Shown here piece by piece: positions 53,073 to 60,072 of a stretch of 64,000 nt of DNA. Below the pieces are notes generated by a model. The model saw only the letters and a list, made by a program, of their open reading frames with translations. It was not told where the DNA came from and ran no database searches. The number at the start of each line of letters is the position of its first letter. Position 1 is the first letter of the stretch. The stretch covers positions 124,001 to 188,000 of the forward strand of contig NZ_JAFKFW010000002.1 in assembly GCF_017308015.1 (NCBI RefSeq). Reading direction: 5' to 3'. The position numbers and the translations under genes were made by a program. This DNA comes from Allobosea sp. GTDB lineage: Bacteria; Pseudomonadota; Alphaproteobacteria; Rhizobiales; Beijerinckiaceae.

Positions 53073-53690
53073 TCAGGAAGTGGGCGCGAGATGCTTCCGC
53101 GTCGCCGCGACCCAGGCCTTGAGCCGACCCTCGGGATCGGCGTTCAGCGTGATGTCGGTGACCGCCGCGACGATGTCGGCCCCGGCTTCGAAAACGCCCG
53201 GCGCCCGCTCCAGCGAGATGCCGCCGATGCCGACCAGCGGCAGGTCACCGATGCGGCGCTTCCATTCGCCCAGCCGCTCCAGACCCTGCGGGCCGAAACG
53301 CATCTGCTTCAGGACCGTCGGGTAGACCGGGCCGAGCGCGACATAGTCGGGCTTGGCCGCCAGCGCACGCTCCAGCTCGGGCTCGTCATGGCTGCTGATG
53401 CCGAGCTTCAGACCCGCCTTGCGGATCGCGCCGAGATCGGCGTCGTCGAGATCCTCCTGGCCGAGATGGATGAAATCGCAGCCCTCGGCGATGGCGAGCT
53501 TCCAGTAGTCGTTGACGACAAGCACGCAGCCTGCCGCGGCGCAGAGCGTCTTCGCCCGCGCGATCTCACGCGCCACCTCGATCTCGGGGCTGTCCTTGAC
53601 GCGCAACTGCACCAGCTTGACGCCAAGCGGCAGCATCCGCTCCAGCCAGTCGGCGCTGTCGAAGATGGGGTAGAACGGGTCGAGCTTCAT
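53073..53690 (-). CDS. thiE: Thiamine-phosphate synthase
   Basis: Joins the pyrimidine diphosphate and thiazole phosphate to make thiamine monophosphate. The 205-aa TIM-barrel product shows VKLVQLRVKD, VLVVNDYWKLAIAEGCDFIHLGQEDL, ISSHDEPELERAL, YVALGPVYPTVLKQM, GIGGISLERAP and GADIVAAVTDI. These are the family landmarks, though the usual G-x-G-I/V-F-P-T-x-T-K loop is altered here. Last gene of the thiOSGE operon, 14 nt after thiG. Confidence 0.88.
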   Translation of the reverse strand: MKLDPFYPIFDSADWLERMLPLGVKLVQLRVKDSPEIEVAREIARAKTLCAAAGCVLVVNDYWKLAIAEGCDFIHLGQEDLDDADLGAIRKAGLKLGISSHDEPELERALAAKPDYVALGPVYPTVLKQMRFGPQGLERLGEWKRRIGDLPLVGIGGISLERAPGVFEAGADIVAAVTDITLNADPEGRLKAWVAATRKHLAPTS

Positions 53691-53704
53691 GCGGGAGCAA
53701 TCTT

Positions 53705-54475
53705 TCAGGCGAGGAAGGCTTTGCCCATGACGGGCGTGGAAGGAGCGGCCATGTCGCGCGCATTGATAGGCTGTGCGGCGAAGGCCTGGCGGCCGGCACG
53801 GATAGCGAGCGCGAAGGCTTCCGCCATCGCAGCGGGATCTCCGGCCTTGGCGACGGCGGTGTTGAGCAGGATGCCGTCATAGCCCATCTCCATCGCCTGG
53901 GCGGCATGGGAGGGCAGGCCGATGCCGGCATCGACCACGAGTGGCACATCCGGGAAATGCTGGCGTAGGCTGCGCAGCCCATAGGGGTTGTTGAGCCCCC
54001 TGCCCGATCCGATCGGCGCGCCCCAGGGCATCAGGACCTCGCAGCCGGCATCGAGCAGGCGCCCGCCGACGACGAGGTCCTCGGTTGTGTAGGGAAAGAC
54101 CTTGAAGCCGTCATCGGCGAGGATGCGGGCGGCCTCGACCAGCGCGATCACGTCCGGCTGGAGCGTGTCGTCCTCGCCGATCACCTCGAGCTTGATCCAG
54201 TCGGTCCCGAAGACCTCGCGCGCCATCTGCGCGGTGGTCACCGCCTCCTTGACGGTATGGCAGCCCGCCGTGTTCGGGAGCACCTTGACACCGAGCTCGC
54301 GGATCAGCGCCCAGAAGGCCTGGCCGGCGCCTCCCGACGATTCCCGGCGCAGCGAGACGGTGACGACCTCGGTGCCGGAGCGCTTCACTGCCTCGGCCAG
54401 GATCGCGGGCGACGGGTATTGCGCCGTGCCCAGGAAGAGCGGGTTCTGCGGTTCGAAGCCATAGAAGGATGCCAT
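53705..54475 (-). CDS. thiG: Thiazole synthase
   Basis: Forms the thiazole phosphate ring from DXP, ThiS thiocarboxylate and a glycine-derived imine (made here by ThiO). The 256-aa TIM-barrel has [11 protein letters not shown]-like [55 protein letters not shown] (the probable Schiff-base Lys), [33 protein letters not shown] and [30 protein letters not shown]. One nucleotide separates it from thiS. Confidence 0.96.
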   Translation of the reverse strand: MASFYGFEPQNPLFLGTAQYPSPAILAEAVKRSGTEVVTVSLRRESSGGAGQAFWALIRELGVKVLPNTAGCHTVKEAVTTAQMAREVFGTDWIKLEVIGEDDTLQPDVIALVEAARILADDGFKVFPYTTEDLVVGGRLLDAGCEVLMPWGAPIGSGRGLNNPYGLRSLRQHFPDVPLVVDAGIGLPSHAAQAMEMGYDGILLNTAVAKAGDPAAMAEAFALAIRAGRQAFAAQPINARDMAAPSTPVMGKAFLA

Positions 54476-54476
54476 C

Positions 54477-54674
54477 TCAGCCTCCCTGCATCGGCGCGAC
54501 GATCTCGATGCGATCGCCTTCGCTCAGGTGTGTCTCGGCGCGCTTGCGGGCGGGCACGAAATCGCCGTTCACCGCGGTCGCGACGATGCGGCCGGCAAAG
54601 CCCAGCTCGGCCAGCGCCTCGGCCAGCGTCTTCGCGGCGACCGTCTGAGGCGCGCCGTTAAGCAGCAAGGTCAT
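54477..54674 (-). CDS. thiS: Sulfur carrier protein ThiS
   Basis: A 65-aa ubiquitin-fold carrier. It ends in the required Gly-Gly (IVAPMQGG), which is adenylated and turned into a thiocarboxylate. The N-terminus [24 protein letters not shown] is typical. It starts 17 nt inside thiO, so the two are coupled. The adenylating partner ThiF is not in the window. Confidence 0.95.
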   Translation of the reverse strand: MTLLLNGAPQTVAAKTLAEALAELGFAGRIVATAVNGDFVPARKRAETHLSEGDRIEIVAPMQGG

Positions 54675-55680
54675 GCAGCATCTCCGGTGTTACTTGCGGG
54701 TTCAGCACGGCCTCAGTCGCCAACCGCGCCATGGCGGGGCTGAGCAGGAAGCCGTGGCGATAGAGCCCGTTGACATGGATCACCCGGCCGCGACGTGTCA
54801 GCCGCGGCAGGTTGTCGGGAAAGGCCGGGCGGGCATCGGTGCCGATCTCGACGACCTCCGCCTCGGCGAAAGCGGGATGCAGCGCATAAGCCGCGCCGAG
54901 CAGTTCCAGCATGGCGCGGGCGGAGATGCGGCGGCGCTCGCCGCTCTCGATCATGGTCGCGCCGACCATGAAGAGCCCATCCGCGCGCGGCACGATGTAG
55001 AGTGGGATGCGTGGATGCAGCAGCCGGACCGGGCGCGACAGACTGATATCGTCGCTCCGCAGCAGCAGCATCTCGCCCTTGACGCCGCGCAGGTCCGGCA
55101 TGACGTCGCGTGCCGCCAGCCCCCGGCAGTCGAGAACGATATCGGCATCGAGATCAGCCGGCTCAACGGCACTGTCGAAATGCAGCACGGCACCGCTCGC
55201 GACGAGGCGTTCGGCCAGAGCGGCAATCGCCTGGCGCGGATCGAGATGCGCCTCTCCCGCGAAAAACAGGCCCCGTGAAAAGCGTCCGGCGAGATCGGGC
55301 TCCAGCCCCGCGATGGCCTCGCCGTCGAGTTCCTCGAAATGGCTGGTGCGCTGGCCGAAGCGACGCAATTCCGAGCGATCCCGGCTGGGCGCGACGACGA
55401 GCGTGCCCTGGCGGGTAACCCCACCGGCTCGACGCTCCCACCAATCGGCAGCCTGCTGCCCCAGCCGGACCACCGGTTCCTCGGCGCTCTCGCCCTCGCA
55501 CCAGGGCGCCAGCATGCCGCCGGCATACCAGGAACAGGCCTCGGCGCCGACGCGCGGACCGCGTTCATGGATGGTCACCTGCGCGCCCTGTGCGACCAGT
55601 TCGGTCGCGCAGGCCAAACCGACGACGCCAGCGCCGACCACCGCGACGTTCAGGCCTGGCTGGAAGCGTTTCGCCGCCAT
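54658..55680 (-). CDS. thiO: Glycine oxidase ThiO
   Basis: FAD-dependent enzyme that oxidises glycine to the imine used by ThiG. The 340-aa product has the FAD dinucleotide motif VAVVGAGVVGLACATELVAQGAQVTIHERG, CSWYAGGMLAPWCEGES, GLFFAGEAHLDPRQAIAAL, DCRGLAARDVMPDLRGVKGEMLLLRS and a C-terminal VIHVNGLYRHGFLLSPAMARL. The start at 55680 has GGAGGGAAG 4-12 nt upstream; the frame's 15 extra upstream codons overlap the riboswitch expression platform. First gene of the operon, directly behind a TPP riboswitch. Confidence 0.93.
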   Translation of the reverse strand: MAAKRFQPGLNVAVVGAGVVGLACATELVAQGAQVTIHERGPRVGAEACSWYAGGMLAPWCEGESAEEPVVRLGQQAADWWERRAGGVTRQGTLVVAPSRDRSELRRFGQRTSHFEELDGEAIAGLEPDLAGRFSRGLFFAGEAHLDPRQAIAALAERLVASGAVLHFDSAVEPADLDADIVLDCRGLAARDVMPDLRGVKGEMLLLRSDDISLSRPVRLLHPRIPLYIVPRADGLFMVGATMIESGERRRISARAMLELLGAAYALHPAFAEAEVVEIGTDARPAFPDNLPRLTRRGRVIHVNGLYRHGFLLSPAMARLATEAVLNPQVTPEMLHDLAA

Positions 55681-55740
55681 GTTCTTCCCTCCTACCGGAA
55701 AGGCAGCGGCCTGGGGCACGAGCAAGATGTCTGCCGAAGA

Positions 55741-55822
55741 CCGTTCCCTTCGCCGGCATTACCCGGATCAGGTACGATGGGTTGGCGCGAACCTGCGCCT
55801 CTCAGCCTTTCGGCACCCCAAC
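55741..55822 (-). promoter_or_regulatory. TPP riboswitch (THI element) controlling thiOSGE
   Basis: Reading the minus strand: GGGGTGCCGAAAGGCTGAGA (5' conserved helix and the CUGAGA core), a variable stem, then ACCTGATCCGGGTAATGCC followed by GGCGAAGGGAACGG. These match the conserved parts of the thiamine pyrophosphate riboswitch (GGGGUGCC...CUGAGA...ACCUGAU...GGxUAAUxCCxGCGxAGGGA). It ends about 60 nt before the thiO ATG, leaving room for an expression platform that masks the ribosome site at 55684-55692. High TPP should shut the operon off. Confidence 0.95.
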
Positions 55823-56043
55823 GGACAGATCTAATCTAATCGCTGTCAGGTAGAGGGGCAAGACGAGCCGACACCGAGCTCGGCTGAGCAAGACGCCGGC
55901 ATGGCGTGAGCTTGCGACCGATGCTCCCTCCCTTTGCACGGGAGTGCGCGATGGCTTGCTCGGAGCCATGCACAGACGAAGCAAAGGAAGTTGCGGACAA
56001 GGCTTGTCAAACGGCTCCGCAATCGGGCATAGAGCCTCTCGCC

Positions 56044-56134
56044 GGAGACGTGGCCGAGAGGCTGAAGGCACTCGTTTGCTAAATGAGCATACCCCACAAG
56101 GGTATCGAGGGTTCGAATCCCTCCGTCTCCGCCA
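56044..56134 (+). tRNA. tRNA-Ser (GCT anticodon)
   Basis: A 91-nt class II tRNA. The acceptor stem is GGAGACG with CGTCTCC, discriminator G and encoded CCA (56132-56134). The anticodon arm is CTCGT-TTGCTAA-ATGAG with anticodon GCT at 56078-56080. A long variable arm and T-loop TTCGAAT follow. The phage integrase gene lies about 100 nt downstream on the same strand, so the 3' end of this tRNA is the likely attachment site. Confidence 0.97.
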
Positions 56135-56240
56135 CTTCCTTCTAAGCCCTTGATCGACCAGAAAAAGCGTTGTTCCCCAACGGCTTTTCACATACCTCTG
56201 CTACAAATCTTGCTACAAAATCGCTTTGGCAGAGGGCACG

Positions 56241-57953
56241 ATGGCTGGCAAAATCAGGAACCTGCTCCCCCGCAAAGGCCGCTACTATGCGCGGCTCACG
56301 GTGCCTGCTCCGCTTCGTCCGATTGTGGGTAAGCGGGAACTGACTGAGCCCTTGGGAGCCGACCGGACGGTTGCGATTCGGCTGCTGTCGTCGGCGATCC
56401 ATCGCATGCAGATGGAATTGGATCAGGCCCGCGACCGCGTTACTGCTCTGAACCCTGCCACACCCTCGCGGCGCCGCCCGATGAGCGCCCGGCAAATGGC
56501 CCTTGCCCATTTCGACCGTGAGCTTCAGCGGGATGACGCCGCCCGCAGCCTGCCGACCGGCTATGATCCGGCGCAAGCGGCGATGTTCCGCCCGACCTAC
56601 TTCTACGCGTTGAAGAGGGCTGCGAGCGGTGGCGCTGAAGATGACGAGCTCGCCGCCCTAATCCAATGGGCCGTTGACGAGTTCGCGAATGAAGGCGGCC
56701 CCGTTCCGGTCAAGGGCACCGAGGAATGGCGAACGCTCGCGCGGATGCTCGCCGGCGTGAAAGCCGAGACGATCGAAAACCAAAACCGACGCGACCGTGG
56801 CGAACCGGACGCCCCGCCGAAGCACCCCATGCTCATCCCGGCGACGGAACTGCCCTCGACCACCGCCGACCCTCTGCGCGTCCGCATCATCGGCCCGGAT
56901 AGCGCGAAGGCCCTCTCCGTCATCCTGTCGGCAATGATGACCGAGAAACAGGGCAAGCCCGGCACGGTCTACGAGTATGAAGTTGCCGTGCGGATGTTCG
57001 AGGAATTCATTGGCGAGGCGAAGCCAGCCTATCGGATCACCCGGCAGGACGTGCTCGCATACAAGAACGCTCTGCTCGAAACCCCTGCGAACTACACGAA
57101 GCGCTTCCCCGATAAGACGCTTCCGGAAGCCATTCGGCTCAACAAGGCCCGCAAGGAGCCCTTCCCCACGCTCAACGCCACGACCATCAATGACAAGTGG
57201 CTGTCGCGGCTCAGTGCCATGCTGACATGGTGCGTCAACAACAGCGTCATTCCCGACAACCCGGCGAAGGGCGTCCGCGTCGACCAAAGCAACCGCGACC
57301 CTGACGAGGACCGTGACTATTTCCGCGAGGCCGACCTTCAGAAGATATTCGCTGCGCCCTTGTTCGACCCATCGCCGAAGCTGACGGAGAAGCGGTGGGC
57401 GCTGCTGATTGCGCTCTACACCGGCATGCGAGCATCGGAGATCGCACAGATTCGCCTTGATAGCATCGCCGAGGTGCGGGGCGTGCTGGCGTTCGCCGTG
57501 GAGGAGAAGACCAAGAACAAGCAGTCGCGCCGGCTGGTGCCGGTGCACCGCGCGCTGGTCGCGCTCGGCTTGCAGGAGCGGATTGCGCATCTGCGGAAGC
57601 ACGGAGCCGAGCGCCTGTTTCCCGATTGGTTCCGGGATGGGCAGGCGATGATGCAGAGCGCGGAAGGGAAACAGCGCGCCGTCAACCAGCCGTATAGCCA
57701 GTTCATCCCGCGCTGGTTCAATCGCACCTATCTGCCCAAGGTCGGAATCCATGACCAGAACAAGGTGTTCCACTCATTCCGGCACACCGTGAAGACAGCG
57801 CTGAAGGTGGCGGGAGTGCCCAAATCGGTTCGCGATGAGATCGCCGGGCAGGATGATCGCTCGGCCGGCGCCGGCTACGAGCATGAAACCTCCCTCGACG
57901 TTCTGAAGGAGGCAATCGACCGCCTAGCCTACGACCTGCCGGCCCTGAAGTAA
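56241..57953 (+). CDS. Tyrosine-type site-specific integrase
   Basis: A 570-aa phage integrase. The N-terminal domain (ARLTVPAPLRPIVGKRELTEPLG) is the DUF6538 type seen in alphaproteobacterial prophages. There is a core-binding SAM-like region around 230-350. The catalytic domain has Arg in TGMRASEIAQIRLDS, Lys in the TKNKQSRRLVPVH beta-hairpin, HSFRHT (H-x-x-R), and the probable nucleophile Tyr in AGAGYEHE near the C-terminus. The usual G-H of the last box is G-Q here (AGQDDRS). The start ATG 56241 has AGAGGG upstream; an in-frame TTG 15 nt earlier is less likely. Confidence 0.92.
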   Translation: MAGKIRNLLPRKGRYYARLTVPAPLRPIVGKRELTEPLGADRTVAIRLLSSAIHRMQMELDQARDRVTALNPATPSRRRPMSARQMALAHFDRELQRDDAARSLPTGYDPAQAAMFRPTYFYALKRAASGGAEDDELAALIQWAVDEFANEGGPVPVKGTEEWRTLARMLAGVKAETIENQNRRDRGEPDAPPKHPMLIPATELPSTTADPLRVRIIGPDSAKALSVILSAMMTEKQGKPGTVYEYEVAVRMFEEFIGEAKPAYRITRQDVLAYKNALLETPANYTKRFPDKTLPEAIRLNKARKEPFPTLNATTINDKWLSRLSAMLTWCVNNSVIPDNPAKGVRVDQSNRDPDEDRDYFREADLQKIFAAPLFDPSPKLTEKRWALLIALYTGMRASEIAQIRLDSIAEVRGVLAFAVEEKTKNKQSRRLVPVHRALVALGLQERIAHLRKHGAERLFPDWFRDGQAMMQSAEGKQRAVNQPYSQFIPRWFNRTYLPKVGIHDQNKVFHSFRHTVKTALKVAGVPKSVRDEIAGQDDRSAGAGYEHETSLDVLKEAIDRLAYDLPALK

Positions 57954-57966
57954 GTTGGCGCTTACT

Positions 57967-58278
57967 TCAGCGAATTTTCTTGAAGCAGTCGAGTTCAACC
58001 GCGTTCTGAAAATCCTGCTTCGCTTTCTGCTGCATTTGAACGGTGCTGTAACGCGGCTCTTCGTATGCCGCGATGACAAGCTGACGCGATCCACCGGGAG
58101 CGTTGCCCATCGTTTGCAGGACTGAGCTGACTGGATGGCCATTCTGGCGGGCCTGCATGACGACTGCTGCCCATGTTCCCGCTAGCTCGCAAAGCTGTTC
58201 TGGCGTTGGCTTCTTCGTTTGTGCATGGGCCGTGACAGGCAACAGGGCGAGCAAAGCAACAGCGAGCAAGGGCTTCAT
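57967..58278 (-). CDS. Small secreted phage-encoded protein, unknown function
   Basis: A 103-aa protein with a Sec signal peptide (MKPLLAVALLALLPVTAHAQ). The mature part has two cysteines (PEQLCELAG and VELDCFKK), an R-Q-N-G-H-P-V-S-S segment and AYEEPRYSTVQMQQKAKQDF. I recall similar short secreted proteins from other proteobacterial phages, none with a known function. It is the only gene of the element read on the minus strand, convergent with the integrase (13-nt gap), which is typical of a 'moron' cargo gene expressed by the lysogen. Confidence 0.65.
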   Translation of the reverse strand: MKPLLAVALLALLPVTAHAQTKKPTPEQLCELAGTWAAVVMQARQNGHPVSSVLQTMGNAPGGSRQLVIAAYEEPRYSTVQMQQKAKQDFQNAVELDCFKKIR

Positions 58279-58354
58279 CAGGCGGTATCCATAGGCATAT
58301 TCGAGCGCGCATAGCAGCAGGTTGCACAACCTCTGTCCAGAGGTCGATAAAGGT

Positions 58355-58378
58355 ATTTGGTCCTATTTAGGATCAAAT
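58355..58378. promoter_or_regulatory. 24-bp palindrome before the capsid operon
   Basis: ATTTGGTCCTA-TT-TAGGATCAAAT, an inverted repeat with 11-bp arms and one mismatch, lies in the 172-nt divergent gap between the secreted-protein gene and the portal gene. It is far more A/T-rich than its surroundings, is not followed by a T-tract and is well placed as an operator for a phage repressor or activator acting on the structural operon and/or the minus-strand gene. Confidence 0.55.
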
Positions 58379-58419
58379 GCCATTTTCCGCTTGCCCGGCG
58401 ATTCCGCGTGTGGGAGAAT

Positions 58420-58442
58420 CTTCACCGTTGCGTAAGGTGAAG
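58420..58442 (+). promoter_or_regulatory. Hairpin overlapping the portal ribosome-binding site
   Basis: CTTCACC (58420-58426) and GGTGAAG (58436-58442) are perfect inverted repeats with a 9-nt loop. The only good Shine-Dalgarno-like sequence before the GTG start at 58451 is AAGG (58441-58444) or the AAGGTGAAGG run, so the stem would bury it. This suggests control of translation initiation for the first gene of the capsid operon. Confidence 0.4.
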
Positions 58443-58450
58443 GTTGAGTT

Positions 58451-59689
58451 GTGTTCCGCGAATTAGTCGGCAGCGTAAGGAAGTCACTCGGATTTCATCT
58501 CGATCAAAAGGCGATCCCCCTTTCTGATCCCGCTATCTCTGAGTTGTTCGGCGCGCTGCCGACTGCCTCCGGTATTCCCGTTACTGCGCACACCGCGCTT
58601 CGCGTTCCCGCCGTTCTTCAGGCCGTGCGCCTGATTGCCGAAACGGTCGGCTCCCTTCCTTGCAAGCTCTATCGCGACGCTGACGGCAGCAAGGAAGCTG
58701 CGAAGGATCACGCCGGCAACCGGCTGGCCCATAACCGCGTCAACGGCTGGACCAGCGCCGGCCATCTCCGCACGCTGCTCACGACCGACGCCCTGCTTCA
58801 TGGCGCCGGTTATGCCCATGTCGTCCGCACCAGCGACGGACGCCCCTACGAGATCAACCGCCTTCAGCCCGGCACGGTCCAGCGCCGTTTCCGTGACGAT
58901 GGCGAGCCGTTCTATGTCGTCACCTTCGCCAACAATGTCCGGCGCGAGCTGTCCTTCCGTGACTTGCTCTATGTGCCGGCGTTCGGCGACACGTCCCCGG
59001 TGCAGCTCGGCAAGGAAGCCATCGGCGTTTCCATGCTCTTGGAGCGCCACGCCGCCCAGTTCTTCGGCTCTGGCGCCCGCCCGGCTGCCGTTCTCTCGAA
59101 TGAGAAGCCACAGGGTGGTGAACAGGGCGCCACGACCATCAGCAATATCCGCAAGTCGTTCCGCAACTGGCTGGCCGCGAGCAGCAGCGATCCCCTGATT
59201 TTGGATGCCGGGTGGAAGTATGAGCAGCCGGCCATGACCTCGACCGATGCCCAGTTCCTTGAGCATCGTCTTGAGCAGGTCCGTGAGATCGCCCGCATCT
59301 TCGGCGTGCCGCCTTCCATGCTGTTCGAACTGAGCCGGGCGACGTGGAGCAATGCGGAGCAGATGGCTGCGAGCTTCCTTCAGCTCTGCCTCCGGCCTTG
59401 GCTGGACCGCTGGCAGGACGCCTATGCGACCGTGCTGCTCACCGAGGACGAGCAGGACAGCCTCTATTTCGAGTTCGTCATTGACGACCTTCAGCGCGCC
59501 GACGCGGCGGGCCGGGCGGAAATCTTCGGCAAGCTGGTCGCGATGCGCGCCATGACCCCGAACGAGGTTCGCGGCGCCATGAACCTGCCGAAGATCGAAG
59601 GCGGCGACGAGCTTGCCAATCCCTACACGACGACCGGCCCCACGTCCGGCGCGAACGACAACCCCAGCACCGACAAGGAAGCCGCGTGA
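58451..59689 (+). CDS. Phage portal protein, HK97 family
   Basis: A 412-aa dodecameric portal through which DNA enters the capsid. The sequence carries family landmarks: VTAHTALRVPAVLQAVRLIAETVGSLPCKLYRD, RVNGWTSAGHLRTLLTTDALLHGAGYAHVVR, EINRLQPGTVQRRF, PVQLGKEAIGVSMLLERHAAQFFGSGARPAAVLS, DAQFLEHRLEQVREIARIFGVPPSMLFELSRATWSNAEQMAASFLQLCLRPWLDRWQDA and MTPNEVRGAMNLPKIEGGDEL. The start is a GTG. The stop overlaps the next GTG start (GTGA). A terminase gene would normally precede it; none is present. Confidence 0.95.
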   Translation: MFRELVGSVRKSLGFHLDQKAIPLSDPAISELFGALPTASGIPVTAHTALRVPAVLQAVRLIAETVGSLPCKLYRDADGSKEAAKDHAGNRLAHNRVNGWTSAGHLRTLLTTDALLHGAGYAHVVRTSDGRPYEINRLQPGTVQRRFRDDGEPFYVVTFANNVRRELSFRDLLYVPAFGDTSPVQLGKEAIGVSMLLERHAAQFFGSGARPAAVLSNEKPQGGEQGATTISNIRKSFRNWLAASSSDPLILDAGWKYEQPAMTSTDAQFLEHRLEQVREIARIFGVPPSMLFELSRATWSNAEQMAASFLQLCLRPWLDRWQDAYATVLLTEDEQDSLYFEFVIDDLQRADAAGRAEIFGKLVAMRAMTPNEVRGAMNLPKIEGGDELANPYTTTGPTSGANDNPSTDKEAA

Positions 59690-60072
59690 AGCACGTCGCC
59701 TATTTCGGGGACGGCGAAAAGACTTTCGCCCTCACCATGCCCATGATTGCCGAGCTTGAGCGCAAGACCGGCGTCGGCATCGGCGCGCTCTATCAGCGTG
59801 TCGCGCTCACCCTCCAGTTCCATGTCGGCGACGTGGTGGAAATCATCCGGCTCGGCCTGATCGGCGGTGGCACGACCCCGGCCGAGGCCCAGAGCCTTAT
59901 CGACGCTTACACCCCGGAGCAGCCGCTTATCCCGCTGGCCATGCTCGCGGTGGACATCCTCAACGCCCGTTGGAACGAGCCCGTCACCGAGGGCCAGGAC
60001 GATGAGCCGGCCGCAACCGGCGACCTCGCCGCCGCGATCAAGGCCGCCTATGCGGACGTGCCCGATGTCTGA
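59686..60072 (+). CDS. Small GTA-gp10-like / tail-assembly-chaperone-like protein
   Basis: A 128-aa protein starting with a GTG. The pattern G-D-G-E-K-T-F-A-L-T-M-P-M-I-A-E-L-E-R-K-T-G-V-G-I-G-A-L-Y followed by an acidic helical tail (GGGTTPAEAQSLIDAYTP) matches the gene-transfer-agent gp10 / Phage_TAC_11 family. These act in tail assembly. Position is odd: it sits between portal and protease-capsid, whereas tail genes normally follow the head genes. It overlaps the portal stop by 4 nt and the next ORF by 8 nt. Confidence 0.7.
   Translation: MKHVAYFGDGEKTFALTMPMIAELERKTGVGIGALYQRVALTLQFHVGDVVEIIRLGLIGGGTTPAEAQSLIDAYTPEQPLIPLAMLAVDILNARWNEPVTEGQDDEPAATGDLAAAIKAAYADVPDV

Noticed and set aside
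55854-56043. Possible gene or second attachment site between the riboswitch and tRNA-Ser
   Set aside because: No frame with protein features and no repeat of the tRNA end was seen.
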